A stretch of 64,000 nt of DNA, from positions 248,001 through 312,000 of the forward strand of contig NZ_JABWCS010000219.1 of the NCBI RefSeq assembly GCF_013359945.1, in the 5' to 3' direction. The position numbers were made by a program, and so were the translations under genes. This DNA comes from Paenibacillus agri (GTDB lineage: Bacteria > Bacillota > Bacilli > Paenibacillales > Paenibacillaceae). Every line of letters starts with the position of its first letter. The stretch's first letter is position 1. Shown piece after piece: positions 44,918-53,644 of this stretch. Below the pieces are notes generated by a model that saw only the letters and a list, made by a program, of their open reading frames with translations, did no database searches and was not told the DNA's origin.

Positions 44918-45676
44918 CTATCGCGTGCGCTCTATATAATTATAAATTGTATCTCTCAACTCAAACTCGTAAGTCAAACCATTCACAATCCCCACAACGC
45001 TATTGCTGTCATACAGGTCAAGCATGAAATGAGCCATTTCCTTTGCGGTATGGAACTTCGGCACAGTGCCGTGATATTCGAACTCCGTGACATCGAATGA
45101 ACGCTTTGCAAATTCTGTTTCTGTTGCGGCAGGTGCCAACACTTTAGCCTGCATAGGTGCACCTTGACTTTTTAACTCATGAGATAGCCCTTCAGTAAAA
45201 GCACTCACATAAAACTTGGTCGCGCAATAAGTAATGGCATTTCCCACAATCGTATAGCCGCCACCAGATGAAACATTGATTAACTGTGTTCCTTCAACAT
45301 TGGAGTAGTCACGAACGAAAAGAGAGGATAGTATAGTTAACGCTTCAATGTTCAGATGGAGCATTGCAGTTATTTTATTTAAATCTTGATTTGCCACTGA
45401 AGCAAAGTTGCCAAATCCCGCATTATTGATCCAGGTCTCAATTTGGAACCCTTGAAGGCTTTCGTACAGCTTATAAGCATTCTCGGCAACGGATAAGTCA
45501 ATCGTTACAATGACAACATCTACATCAGGATGAGTACGAGCGATTTCAGACTTTAATTCCTCCAACTGCTCCTGTCTTCGGGCCGCAAGAATTAGGTTTT
45601 TTCCACGAGCTGCAAAAGCTAGAGCAGTTTCATAGCCTATACCTGAACTGGCGCCGGTAACTACAGTATATTTCAT
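44918..45676 (-). CDS. short-chain dehydrogenase/reductase (SDR)
   Basis: The 252-residue Rossmann enzyme has TGASSGIG (cofactor loop), NNAGFG, LINVSSGGGYTI (catalytic Ser) and YCATK (Tyr-x3-Lys). AARRQEQ after the second strand suggests NADP(H) preference through the Arg residues. It resembles the YqjQ/DltE-like SDR group. A MerR regulator fragment lies upstream on the other strand, and SDR/MerR pairs are common. Substrate is unknown. Confidence 0.9.
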   Translation of the reverse strand: MKYTVVTGASSGIGYETALAFAARGKNLILAARRQEQLEELKSEIARTHPDVDVVIVTIDLSVAENAYKLYESLQGFQIETWINNAGFGNFASVANQDLNKITAMLHLNIEALTILSSLFVRDYSNVEGTQLINVSSGGGYTIVGNAITYCATKFYVSAFTEGLSHELKSQGAPMQAKVLAPAATETEFAKRSFDVTEFEYHGTVPKFHTAKEMAHFMLDLYDSNSVVGIVNGLTYEFELRDTIYNYIERTR

Positions 45677-45773
45677 GTGATCCTCTCCCTATTTTTGTAT
45701 GATATTGTATTATGAACCAACAGTAGCTTGATTATATAGGTTGAAGTTTACTCTAAGTCAAATGTTTTTTTAT

Positions 45774-45940
45774 AATCATGGGGACTCATCAATCTTGAAG
45801 ATCATAGAAACTCTATTCAGAGTCAAATCGAAAACTTAACAGCCACAGAGAAAATCCTAAAAGACAAAATTGCCGCTTACAAAGACTTCGTTAGTAAAGG
45901 GGCAGACCCTAAGAGAAAGTACCATTACGAGAACTGCTGA
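45774..45940 (+). pseudogene. MerR family regulator C-terminal remnant
   Basis: An open frame without a start encodes LEDHRNSIQSQIENLTATE, then ILKDKIAAYKDFVSKG, the coiled dimerisation helix that ends MerR proteins, and stops at TGA 45938. The DNA-binding half is absent. It overlaps the last codons of the converging AraC gene by 16 bases. It may have regulated the divergent SDR gene. Confidence 0.6.
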
Positions 45941-46803
45941 CGGTACTTCCGCGGCGACATTCCTTCGATTTTCGCAAAGCTGGAACTGAAATAGGGAACA
46001 TGATTGAAGCCCACCTCTTCAGCAATGCGGGCCACCGGATAATCGGTCTGCATCAGGAGGAGCTTGCTTTGCTGAATCCGGTAATGCAGCAGATATTCCA
46101 TCGGCGAGCAGCCGTATTCCTTGCCCATGCACCGTGCGATATAGACAGGATGGAAATTCAGATGCTCACCCAGCCGCTTGGCGGTTATGTCTTCACGATA
46201 ATGGGTGCGCAGGTAGGAGGCGGTCTGTTCGGCGCATGCCCGGGAGGGCGTGCTTCGTTCACTATTCAGGGAAGCCGTCAGATGCTGAATGACCTCCTGG
46301 AACAAAAGCTGCTGACGTAGCGGTGTAGCGCTCAGATGGGCGCTGGGTCCGAGCTGAATGAGCTGGTCCAGCAGGCTCTGAACGGTCTGCGGCTGCCGCA
46401 ATGCAGCGTACTGCGGCAAGCTGAGTGTGAACGGGCGGACCTCGAATAGCTGCGAGTTTTGAAGCTCACTGCCCATAGGGCTACCACCCTTCAGAGGCTC
46501 GTACTCATCCGACACACTCCAGCAGCCTCCTGTATGAAAGTGCAGCCAATAATACGTAGTTCGTTCCGTACAATCCATTGTGCCGAAATGATGGTTGCCC
46601 GGACGAAGGATCAACATCTCCCCCGCCTGCACCTCAAAGCGCATGTTCTCTTCTCCCATGTATAGACAGCCGCTTTTCACGACTAACAGATCGAATACAC
46701 CGATGTGATGGCGCCCGATATGGCGGTGGCCCGCTTCGAAATAATGCAGCCCGCTTACAATATAATGCAGCATCGGCGGGACGGTGAAATGCAGAATAGT
46801 CAC
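45925..46803 (-). CDS. AraC family regulator with cupin sensor
   Basis: The 292-residue protein starts at GTG 46803, with AAAGGAGT 7 bases upstream. The N-terminal cupin contains HRHIGRHHIGVFDLLVV, GEMLILRPGNHHFG and TYYWLHFH. The C-terminal AraC domain contains DITAKRLGEHLNFHPVYIAR, YPVARIAEEVGFNHVPYFS and GMSPRKYRQQ. It is transcribed away from a MATE exporter gene 165 bp upstream and may control it. Many regulators of this type respond to sugars, so that link is inference. Confidence 0.9.
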   Translation of the reverse strand: MTILHFTVPPMLHYIVSGLHYFEAGHRHIGRHHIGVFDLLVVKSGCLYMGEENMRFEVQAGEMLILRPGNHHFGTMDCTERTTYYWLHFHTGGCWSVSDEYEPLKGGSPMGSELQNSQLFEVRPFTLSLPQYAALRQPQTVQSLLDQLIQLGPSAHLSATPLRQQLLFQEVIQHLTASLNSERSTPSRACAEQTASYLRTHYREDITAKRLGEHLNFHPVYIARCMGKEYGCSPMEYLLHYRIQQSKLLLMQTDYPVARIAEEVGFNHVPYFSSSFAKIEGMSPRKYRQQFS

Positions 46804-46968
46804 CCGGACAACTCCTTTCGTTCAGGTTGGAATATTGAAAGTTTTGGTTGATTATGTGTACTTACATCTGATCGTTTTCCTCTATAATCATATACTAGCC
46901 ACAGAGATAAATCATGTCAATGTAGACAGAACATCAGGGTTGGTATACTTGCAAGGAGGGTTTGTTTT

Positions 46969-48366
46969 GTGAAAAAGAATACTGGGGGATTTGGACTGTG
47001 GATGCTGGCCTGGCCTATATTCCTGGAGATTTTTCTCCAGACGTTGCTGGGGACGGTGGATACGCTGATGGTCAGCCGGATTTCGGATGATGCCGTTGCG
47101 GTTGTCGGGATCTCGAACCAATTATTCGGTGCTTTAACCACGTTATTTACGACTTTTGCCGGAGGCGCGGGTATTCTGATCGCCCAACGGATGGGCTCGA
47201 AGAAGATCAAAGAGGCACGTACCCTGGCGATTATGGGGGTGTCAGCGAGCTTTGTTCTCGGTATTGCCGTTAGCATCTTTCTATTGTTCTTTGCTGCTCC
47301 GATCGGAGGACTGCTGAATATTTCGGGCGATCTTCTTCCGCTTTCCAATATATATATTTCGCACGTGGGCGGCGGCTTGTTCATGGTCGGCCTGATCGCT
47401 TCACTTGGAACAGCGATTCGTAATACCGGGAACACCCGGGGGCCGATGTATACGGGTATATTGGTGAATGTCGTTCATATTATTTTGAATTATCTCTTTA
47501 TTTTTGGTGTAATGGGCATGCCGAAGCTGGGACTTGCGGGAGTGGCGATTTCCACGATTATAAGCCGGGCAATCGGGTTGATCATGCTGTTCGTGATGTT
47601 CAGACGCGCATTTGAGATCAGAATCGGGCTGAAGGATTTTCTTGTTTTTGACAAGCGATTGTTCAGGGAAATCCTGAAGATTGGCTGGCCGCTTGGCGTC
47701 AATTCATCCTGCTGGGTGTTCTCGCAGCTAATCGTATACTCTTTCCTGGCGGTGCTTGGCTCAGAAGCTCTGGCTGCACGCACCTATCTGAATACGCTAG
47801 AATCCTACTGTTTCACCTTGGGTTACGCTGTCGCCTTAGCGGCACAGATTCAAATCGCCCACTTGTACGGAGGAGGAAAGACGAGGGAAGCCTACAAACT
47901 GGCCTATCGCACCCTGCTCATTGGGCTTGCAGTTGTGATGGGCAACATGCTGCTTCTCTTCCTGTTCGGACGACAAATATTAGGGCTCTTTACTCAAGAC
48001 CCGGGAATCCTTGCACTTGGTGTGTCGCTGCTGGCAATCAATCTGATTCTGCAGCCGTCCAAAATGCTCAACATGGGCATGGGCAACGCCCTAAGTGCCA
48101 TTGGCGATACCCGGTATATGATGTATACGTCTATTGCTTCTATGTCGTTGATTGGCGTTGGTTGTTCCTACGTATTCGGGATTTGGGCAGGATGGGGGTT
48201 AATTGGCATTTACTGCTGCATGATTGCCGATGAGCTGGTTAGAGGTCTGTGCGTCCTGCTGCGCTGGCGCGGTCAGAAAGTGCTGCGGAAGGCCGAAGCC
48301 GAACGGCTTGAACCTGCCGGCACTCCGCTACCAGGGAATGGTGCAACAACCTCATTTTCCACTTGA
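46969..48366 (+). CDS. MATE family efflux transporter
   Basis: The 465-residue membrane protein has twelve predicted helices in two halves. It begins at GTG 46969, with AAGGAGG upstream. WLAWPIFLEIFLQTLLGTVDTLM-like and AVAVVGISNQLF fit MATE helix 1-2 features (Pro in helix 1, GTVDT loop). MATE proteins exchange Na+ or H+ for cationic drugs. The gene diverges from an AraC regulator and ends at a hairpin terminator. Confidence 0.9.
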   Translation: MKKNTGGFGLWMLAWPIFLEIFLQTLLGTVDTLMVSRISDDAVAVVGISNQLFGALTTLFTTFAGGAGILIAQRMGSKKIKEARTLAIMGVSASFVLGIAVSIFLLFFAAPIGGLLNISGDLLPLSNIYISHVGGGLFMVGLIASLGTAIRNTGNTRGPMYTGILVNVVHIILNYLFIFGVMGMPKLGLAGVAISTIISRAIGLIMLFVMFRRAFEIRIGLKDFLVFDKRLFREILKIGWPLGVNSSCWVFSQLIVYSFLAVLGSEALAARTYLNTLESYCFTLGYAVALAAQIQIAHLYGGGKTREAYKLAYRTLLIGLAVVMGNMLLLFLFGRQILGLFTQDPGILALGVSLLAINLILQPSKMLNMGMGNALSAIGDTRYMMYTSIASMSLIGVGCSYVFGIWAGWGLIGIYCCMIADELVRGLCVLLRWRGQKVLRKAEAERLEPAGTPLPGNGATTSFST

Positions 48367-48375
48367 AAATGCAGA

Positions 48376-48408
48376 GGAGAGGGTCCGGCACGGGCGCTCT
48401 CTTTTTTT
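48376..48408 (+). terminator. terminator of the MATE gene
   Basis: GAGAG...CTCTC with inner GC pairs (GGTCCGGCACGGGCG loop region) is followed by seven T. Confidence 0.8.
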
Positions 48409-48554
48409 ATAAAATAATGCTTTCACTGTGCCACTTGCGTGAGAATTATCTCTATAGTCATCGGCGTCCTTGAATGTCTTGCCAATCGTATAAAAGGATT
48501 TTCCAGCACGTTCATGGAATAGATAGGGATCAATAATGCTAAGGGGTAAGATCA

Positions 48555-49040
48555 ATGGAACATTACTTATTTTATCAATCGGCTTATGTACGGACACAAC
48601 TGTTAAAGAGCCTGGACGGAATAGATGAGGCTACAGCCTTACGCATTCCGCAGGGCTTCCGTAATCACATTCTGTGGCATTTGGGACATGTATACACATT
48701 GAATGAACGTTTTGCTTTCAAAAATATCGGGCTGCCAATGCATTTGCCGGATGGCTTTCTGGAATTGTTTGAGAACGGCACGTCCCCGCTCAATGAACCT
48801 GTATCATTGGCATTTCCGAGTCTTGAAGAACTGAAGTTACTTCTGCGGGAGCAGCCGCAGCGCATTCAGCGCATTTTGGAAGATCGCTTGCAAGAATCGA
48901 TCGTGCCACCGTATACCACATCTGGCGGGATGAGACTAGGATCAGTTGCGGAATTCCTCAGCCTCAATCTGTACCATGAAGGCCAGCACCTGACTGCTAT
49001 TAAATTGTACAAGACGCTGCTCGCGGCATTACCTTCCTAA
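48555..49040 (+). CDS. DinB/YfiT-like metal-dependent protein
   Basis: The 161-residue four-helix protein has HILWHLGHVYTLNE and LYHEGQHLTAIKLY, which provide the three His ligands of the DinB/YfiT metal site. Members act as thiol or bacillithiol S-transferases or remain uncharacterised. AAGGGG is upstream of the ATG. It is not in an obvious operon. Confidence 0.85.
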   Translation: MEHYLFYQSAYVRTQLLKSLDGIDEATALRIPQGFRNHILWHLGHVYTLNERFAFKNIGLPMHLPDGFLELFENGTSPLNEPVSLAFPSLEELKLLLREQPQRIQRILEDRLQESIVPPYTTSGGMRLGSVAEFLSLNLYHEGQHLTAIKLYKTLLAALPS

Positions 49041-49180
49041 TATAAAATGGTATAATTTTCATATATGAAGGGAATGAGAACAATGTAGTTCACAACCAGA
49101 AATATAAATCCTCGCGCAAGACCTCCACCTCTTTTTTTGCGAGGGCTGGAAGATTTTCAATTTACTTCAGGAGGGTTTAT

Positions 49181-49723
49181 ATGATTAATAACATTTGGAC
49201 TGGCGATAAAGTTAGATTACGAGCGATTGTACCTACCGACTGGGAAAAGTTCCACAATAATGATCTCGATTCTGATAGTGCCAGACTTTGCGATGTGATC
49301 TACTTTCCAAGGTCTGAAGAAGGTACGAAGAATTGGGCGGAGCATCAAGCGTCAAAAGGGCCAGAGGGTGATAGCATCATGCTAGCGATTGAAACGCTCG
49401 ACGGCAATCTTGTAGGCAGTATTAATACGCATGGCTGTGATACGCGGCATGGGACTTTTAAGTATGGTGTAGCCGTTTTTCGAGAACACTGGCGTAAGGG
49501 CTATGCTTCTGAAGCAGTTACGATCCTGTTACGCTATTATTTCGAGGAGTTACGTTATCAGAAAGTGACCGCACATGTCTATGCTTTTAACGAAGGTTCG
49601 ATTGCCCTCCAGGAGCGTCTTGGATTTGTACAAGAGGGCAGACTAAGGAATATGATTTATTCCAAAGGACAACACTTCGATGAATATGTATTTGGCTTAA
49701 CGAAGAGTGAATTCGAAAGCTAA
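49181..49723 (+). CDS. GNAT acetyltransferase, RimJ/RimL-like
   Basis: The 180-residue protein follows the RimJ/RimL pattern: VRLRAIVPTDWEKFH-like first strand, KYGVAVFREHWRKGYASEAV (motif A with the RKGYAS acetyl-CoA loop) and FNEGSIALQERLGFVQEG. The motif is complete, so it is likely active; acceptor may be a ribosomal protein, peptide or antibiotic. AGGAGG lies 8 bases before the ATG. A strong terminator follows. Confidence 0.9.
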   Translation: MINNIWTGDKVRLRAIVPTDWEKFHNNDLDSDSARLCDVIYFPRSEEGTKNWAEHQASKGPEGDSIMLAIETLDGNLVGSINTHGCDTRHGTFKYGVAVFREHWRKGYASEAVTILLRYYFEELRYQKVTAHVYAFNEGSIALQERLGFVQEGRLRNMIYSKGQHFDEYVFGLTKSEFES

Positions 49724-49740
49724 AGAAGTTAAGGGAACAG

Positions 49741-49768
49741 AGTGGCTGCCAATTTCTTGGCAGCCACT
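49741..49768. terminator. terminator after the GNAT gene
   Basis: AGTGGCTGCCA and TGGCAGCCACT form a perfect 11-bp stem with a 6-base loop, then TTGTT. Confidence 0.85.
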
Positions 49769-49859
49769 TTGTTATTGATGATCGTAGATGTGGTTAGTTT
49801 TGTGTCTTCACCACCAATACATGATTCACAACAGTTACAGGAGATACTCAGATCGAACT

Positions 49860-50714
49860 TTAGATGGACTTCGAGCTCCCTAATGTTCGTACGAAAGCGT
49901 CTATATTCTCTTTTAACGTATCAGCATTTCGCAGTCCAGCTTGGTCGATCAGATCGTTAATATCTTTGACAAATGCAGTCCGGCTGGCGGTAGAAGCCTT
50001 CTCGAATCTGTTCACGCCAGTGAAATCCCATACTTGGTTCGCAGTGTCCTCTCTGTATTGCTTTACCCAATCGTTACGAGTCGATACTTTCTTAGCGAAG
50101 TCGATTAGGACGCTTCCCCAGTCTTTGCCGTTATTGATCGCATCTTGCAGCTTGTTCAATGTTTGTGGCTCAAAGGTCTGCATCATCGCGGTTAAGCCGA
50201 TATAGTCTTCCGGAGCTCCAACAGGCCGCTGGGGAGGGGTAGCATAGTGGATCTGTTTGGTGTCAGGAACTACGGTTCTGGTTGTGGAGATGGCTCCAAT
50301 TTGCCGGAAGGTCTTCATAAATTCCGCCGCTTCATTATCTTTCATGTAGTTGTCTGCAATGAACTTGGCTTGAGTAAGCCCTAAATCTAATAACGCTGCT
50401 CTGTCGTCTTTGTCAGTTACGTTTGTGATGAGGTTGGATTGAATGATGCCGTAGACGGCTTCTTTTACCTCCGAGGGCTGATCTTTGAGCAGACGGTTCA
50501 ATGAATCATTGATTTGAGTGGTTCCAAAATAGATGGCTGAATGGTTCACAATATCGGATGCAGCCAATTGTCTGGCCGCTGGACTGATCTCCACTGTGTC
50601 GTCCTTGTGTGAAAGTTCGGGGATTGTACCTGTCACCAAAGACGGTTTATCCGCTTGCTGTTTTAAGTTTATGTATGGTTTTAACTCCGGCAGGGTAGAG
50701 CTAACAATTTGCAT
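49860..50714 (-). CDS. hypothetical protein
   Basis: A 284-residue soluble protein without signal peptide or membrane helix. Near residue 40 it has DDTVEISPAARQLAAS, a segment type seen in several flagellar or type-III-linked proteins, but no other flagellar mark is present. The rest is helical and includes FMKTFRQIGAISTT and GKDWGSVLIDFAKKVS. GAGAGG is about 10 bases before the ATG. I do not recognise the family, and neighbours give no clue. Confidence 0.72.
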   Translation of the reverse strand: MQIVSSTLPELKPYINLKQQADKPSLVTGTIPELSHKDDTVEISPAARQLAASDIVNHSAIYFGTTQINDSLNRLLKDQPSEVKEAVYGIIQSNLITNVTDKDDRAALLDLGLTQAKFIADNYMKDNEAAEFMKTFRQIGAISTTRTVVPDTKQIHYATPPQRPVGAPEDYIGLTAMMQTFEPQTLNKLQDAINNGKDWGSVLIDFAKKVSTRNDWVKQYREDTANQVWDFTGVNRFEKASTASRTAFVKDINDLIDQAGLRNADTLKENIDAFVRTLGSSKSI

Positions 50715-50808
50715 TCCTTAAACACCTCTCCCGTTTATTTGTTCAGACAAATTCACTCTATTTGTATTATCGGAACAAAATTCCATATTTTTCATATTTG
50801 CAGCACAA

Positions 50809-50846
50809 AAAAACAACAGGCAACTTATTAACGCCCGTTGTTTTTT
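50809..50846 (-). terminator. terminator of the RCC1-repeat gene
   Basis: AAAACAAC and GTTGTTTT with inner GGC/GCC form a stem. Both strands end in T runs, and the minus strand serves the gene at 50854. Confidence 0.7.
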
Positions 50847-50853
50847 ACATTAC

Positions 50854-51684
50854 TCATAGATGCCAACCACTTACATCGCATTGGCCATATTCATTATCCC
50901 CCACAGCAACTACCATGCCGTCCGATTTAAGGCCGAGTGTATGAGCGCAACCAGCCGCCACCGCCACAGTATCGCACCAGTTGCTCACATCACATTGGCC
51001 ATATTTATTATCGCCCACAGCCATGACTGTTCCATCTGATTTAAGCCCGAGGGTATGATAACTACCCGCCGCTATCGCCACAATATCATGCCAACGGCTA
51101 ACATCGCATTGGCCATGCTTGTTGCGACCCACAGCCGCCACCGAGCCGTCCGCTTTAAGCCCCACCGTATGAAGGTAACCCGCAGCGACCGCCACAATAT
51201 CACGCCAGTCACTAACGTTGCATTGGCCCTACTGGTTATTACCTACAATCGTCACTGTGCCATCCGATTTAAGTCCGGCAGTATGCCAGTCACCCGCCGC
51301 AACCGCCACAATATCACGCCAGTCACTAACATTGCATTGGCCTTCATTATTTCGACCCACAGCAACCACCGAGCCATCCGATTTAAGCCCGACGCTACGA
51401 CGCCAACCCGCCGCAACGGCCACAATATCGCGCCAATCACTAACATTGCATTGATCATGCTTATTCCAACCCACAGCAACCACCGAGCCATCTGATCTAA
51501 GACCGATTGTATGAGCATTACCCGTGTTCGTCGCCATATGAACATTACCTGCCGCAACCGCGACAATATCGCGCCAGCCGCTTACATCACATTGACCACA
51601 TTTGTTATCACCCACGGCAACTACCGTTCCGTCCGCTTTAAGCCCAACGGTATGACGGCGACCCGCCGCAATTACAACGTTCAT
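50854..51684 (-). pseudogene. RCC1-repeat (regulator of chromosome condensation-like) protein with internal amber stop
   Basis: ATG 51684 follows GGAG by 8 bases. The frame encodes repeats of about 38 residues built on IVAVAAG.xHTVGLKxDG(S/T)VVAVG.NxxGQC(N/D)VSxW, predicting a beta-propeller. At 51229-51231 a TAG stands where other repeats have an aromatic or His before GQC, and the same frame continues to 50854. One base change (TAT to TAG) explains it. The 280-codon gene would otherwise have seven repeats. There is no signal peptide. Function unknown. Confidence 0.85.
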
Positions 51685-51909
51685 CAGTCTCACTCCGTTT
51701 CTTTTTCACATGCGCGATCACTTGGCGAAGAGCTTCACCCCATAAGACAAGCGTACTATGCTGTGTGAAAAGAATCCAATTCTAAAAGTATGTAAAGTTC
51801 ATTTAAGATGTTCATTGCCTATCTCCTAGTTGTTTCCAATGTTAAGATTTCAATATTAGATGCGCAGATGATAACCCAATAATTAGAGTACGAGAGGGGA
51901 AGTTATAAG

Positions 51910-52620
51910 ATGAGCAAGGACAATACACTTAAGTCGATACTTTCGGAAAAGGTAAGTATGACACCGACCGGCTTTATAGCAGATCAGTTAAGCCCGCAGC
52001 AGTTTGCGGATCACTACGAATTGTTTTTTGACAAGATATTTGACATCAGCTCATCCGATATTTCGGGTATAGAGGGGTATGGGGAATTCGACGAGGAATG
52101 CAAAGTGGCCTATGGAACCTGCAGGGAGTACCTGATTGATAACTTTGCGGATGATCGTGAGGGGTATTGGCTGAACTGGAGAGAGATGTTCGAAACAACG
52201 GTCTTGAAACGCGAATTCTTTGAGACTTACTTCAAGGAAATGGAGAAGCGGATTCCTTATTGTGAAGGACAACGTTATCTGGTGAATAATAATACGTTTT
52301 TTGAGAATACGATCACAGATGGAAAGACTACGGTGGGATTCCCTGACTGGAGCCGGTCCGGCATTTGCGATTTCCTATTGGATTTTGCCATTATGGATTT
52401 GAATAAGCCATACTTAAGAATTCCAGAATTGTTGGCCGAGTATAGTAAGAAAAGGGGAATCGTTATCCCGGATTACAAGGAAAGATTCCTGTGTATGGCG
52501 TATTATAAAGGAATCGATGTCCTGCGCTGGCATGCATCTATTGATGACACGGAATCCTGCAGCTCGATTGTGAAGTCGATCAGTGAATTGAAAGACCGAA
52601 TGGATGCTATCTCTATATAG
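51910..52620 (+). CDS. aminoglycoside-phosphotransferase-like protein with degraded active site
   Basis: The 236-residue protein matches the C-lobe of HygB-like APH enzymes: CEGQRYLVNNNTFFENTIT, GFPDWSRSGICDFLLDFAIM, LNKPYLRIPELLAEY and ERFLCMAYYKGIDVLRWHA. The catalytic HNDxxxxN is replaced by NNNTFFEN, losing His and Asp, and the nucleotide-binding N-lobe is absent. It is probably inactive as a kinase or has a new role. GAGGGGAAG precedes the ATG. The next gene starts 12 bases later. Confidence 0.68.
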   Translation: MSKDNTLKSILSEKVSMTPTGFIADQLSPQQFADHYELFFDKIFDISSSDISGIEGYGEFDEECKVAYGTCREYLIDNFADDREGYWLNWREMFETTVLKREFFETYFKEMEKRIPYCEGQRYLVNNNTFFENTITDGKTTVGFPDWSRSGICDFLLDFAIMDLNKPYLRIPELLAEYSKKRGIVIPDYKERFLCMAYYKGIDVLRWHASIDDTESCSSIVKSISELKDRMDAISI

Positions 52621-52631
52621 ATGGTGATGAG

Positions 52632-53318
52632 ATGAAATATGAAAATGCTGGCGATGTACTGCCGGCGGAGCTACTCAAAGAACTGCAGAAATATGCGGCA
52701 GGCAAGCTGCTGTATATTCCCTCCGGGGAGGAAAAAAGAGCCTGGGGCGAAACGTCAGGTTACCGGGAGACCTTGCAGAAGCGCAATCTCATGATTCGCA
52801 ATAAGTATGGTCATGGAGTGACAGTGTCGGAGCTTGCGGATGAATACTTTTTATCCTTGGATTCCATTAAAAAAATCATCTATTCTAAGAAAAATGACCT
52901 ACACATCACGTACGTTCCCACTTTAGAATCTTCAGTACAGTATTCGAATGCCGGGATGCTGGAAGAATGGATTCACTGTTATCTGCTGCTTACCCGAAAC
53001 GCTGCTTCTATCTTGCATGACTTCGAGGAGGAAAAACCCCGGTATTATGGTGTTGTCAAGTTTCCACTGCGGCTCATTCAGCGGGACGGGGTGGAGAGTG
53101 GGGGAGACGATCATATCATCGATGATGCAGTGACTCATCCTCCTTTGCTAATTCGGTACGAAGCAGGTAAATTTTATTGCATTGCACAGACATAGCTATT
53201 GGCCATATTAAAGCAGCGCAAAGTAAATGCTTACCCGACCATTATTGTGTTGAACGGAAATGCCGATTATAAAAGTTTTATGAAGCACTATGGAACTGTA
53301 TTGTTTTTTTGCAAATAA
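52632..53318 (+). pseudogene. CD3324-like HTH protein fused to a ParB-like domain, 3' end frameshifted
   Basis: The ATG frame (187 codons to TAG 53193) begins with YENAGDVLPAELLKELQKY, LLYIPSGEEKRAWGETSGY and VTVSELADEYFLSLDSIKKI, a CD3324-type Mor-like HTH protein. After about residue 105 comes a different domain with KFPLRLIQRDG and PPLLIRYEAGKFYC, where ParB-nuclease-like proteins continue with NDGNHR. Here that part is lost, and another frame ends with KVNAYPTIIVLNG to TAA 53316. A small deletion and frameshift near 53175-53215 explain this. It forms an operon with the APH-like gene. Confidence 0.62.
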
Positions 53319-53320
53319 AA

Positions 53321-53358
53321 AAGAGCGACACGAAGTGCGAGACACTCGTGTTGCTCTT
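53321..53358 (+). terminator. terminator after the CD3324/ParB-like gene
   Basis: AAGAGCGACACGA pairs perfectly with TCGTGTTGCTCTT (one wobble) and is followed by a T run. It also faces the minus-strand AraC remnant. Confidence 0.88.
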
Positions 53359-53363
53359 TTTTT

Positions 53364-53566
53364 CTAAGAAACAGGTCTTTTAACGACAGGAATCCAAATT
53401 TCCATTTCATACATGTTGTTTCCACGATCGTACGTCATTTCAAACTCGGGAGCGTTCGTGTTTTCGTAATTGGAATTCGGAAACCATTCTGATCGTAATC
53501 AATTTCTTTAGACAGGTGTGTTTCGATGTATTCCATTGCGCTGTTCATGCGGTCCATCCAATCCAT
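53364..53566 (-). pseudogene. AraC/GyrI-like regulator with large internal deletion
   Basis: GGAGG precedes ATG 53566. The first codons give MDWMDRMNSAMEYIETHLS, then KEIDYDQ, the start of an AraC HTH domain. The sequence then jumps, in another frame, to WFPNSNYENTNAPEFEMTYD and MYEMEIWIPVVKR, the end of a GyrI-like effector domain. About 220 codons between them are gone. The gene at 28374 shows the intact architecture of this class. Confidence 0.75.
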
Positions 53567-53644
53567 TCCATTCAGATCCTCCTTTCAAGTTTGATTATAG
53601 GGTGCGGGAAGAAGAGGAGCCTTGCATTCCTTGCACAAAAAATA

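Noticed and set aside
50854..51231. RCC1 gene stop as selenocysteine or other recoding
   Set aside because: The codon is TAG, no recoding signal is visible, and the position is Tyr or His in sister repeats.
51055..51495. Plus-strand 146-codon frame
   Set aside because: Antisense shadow of the RCC1 repeats.
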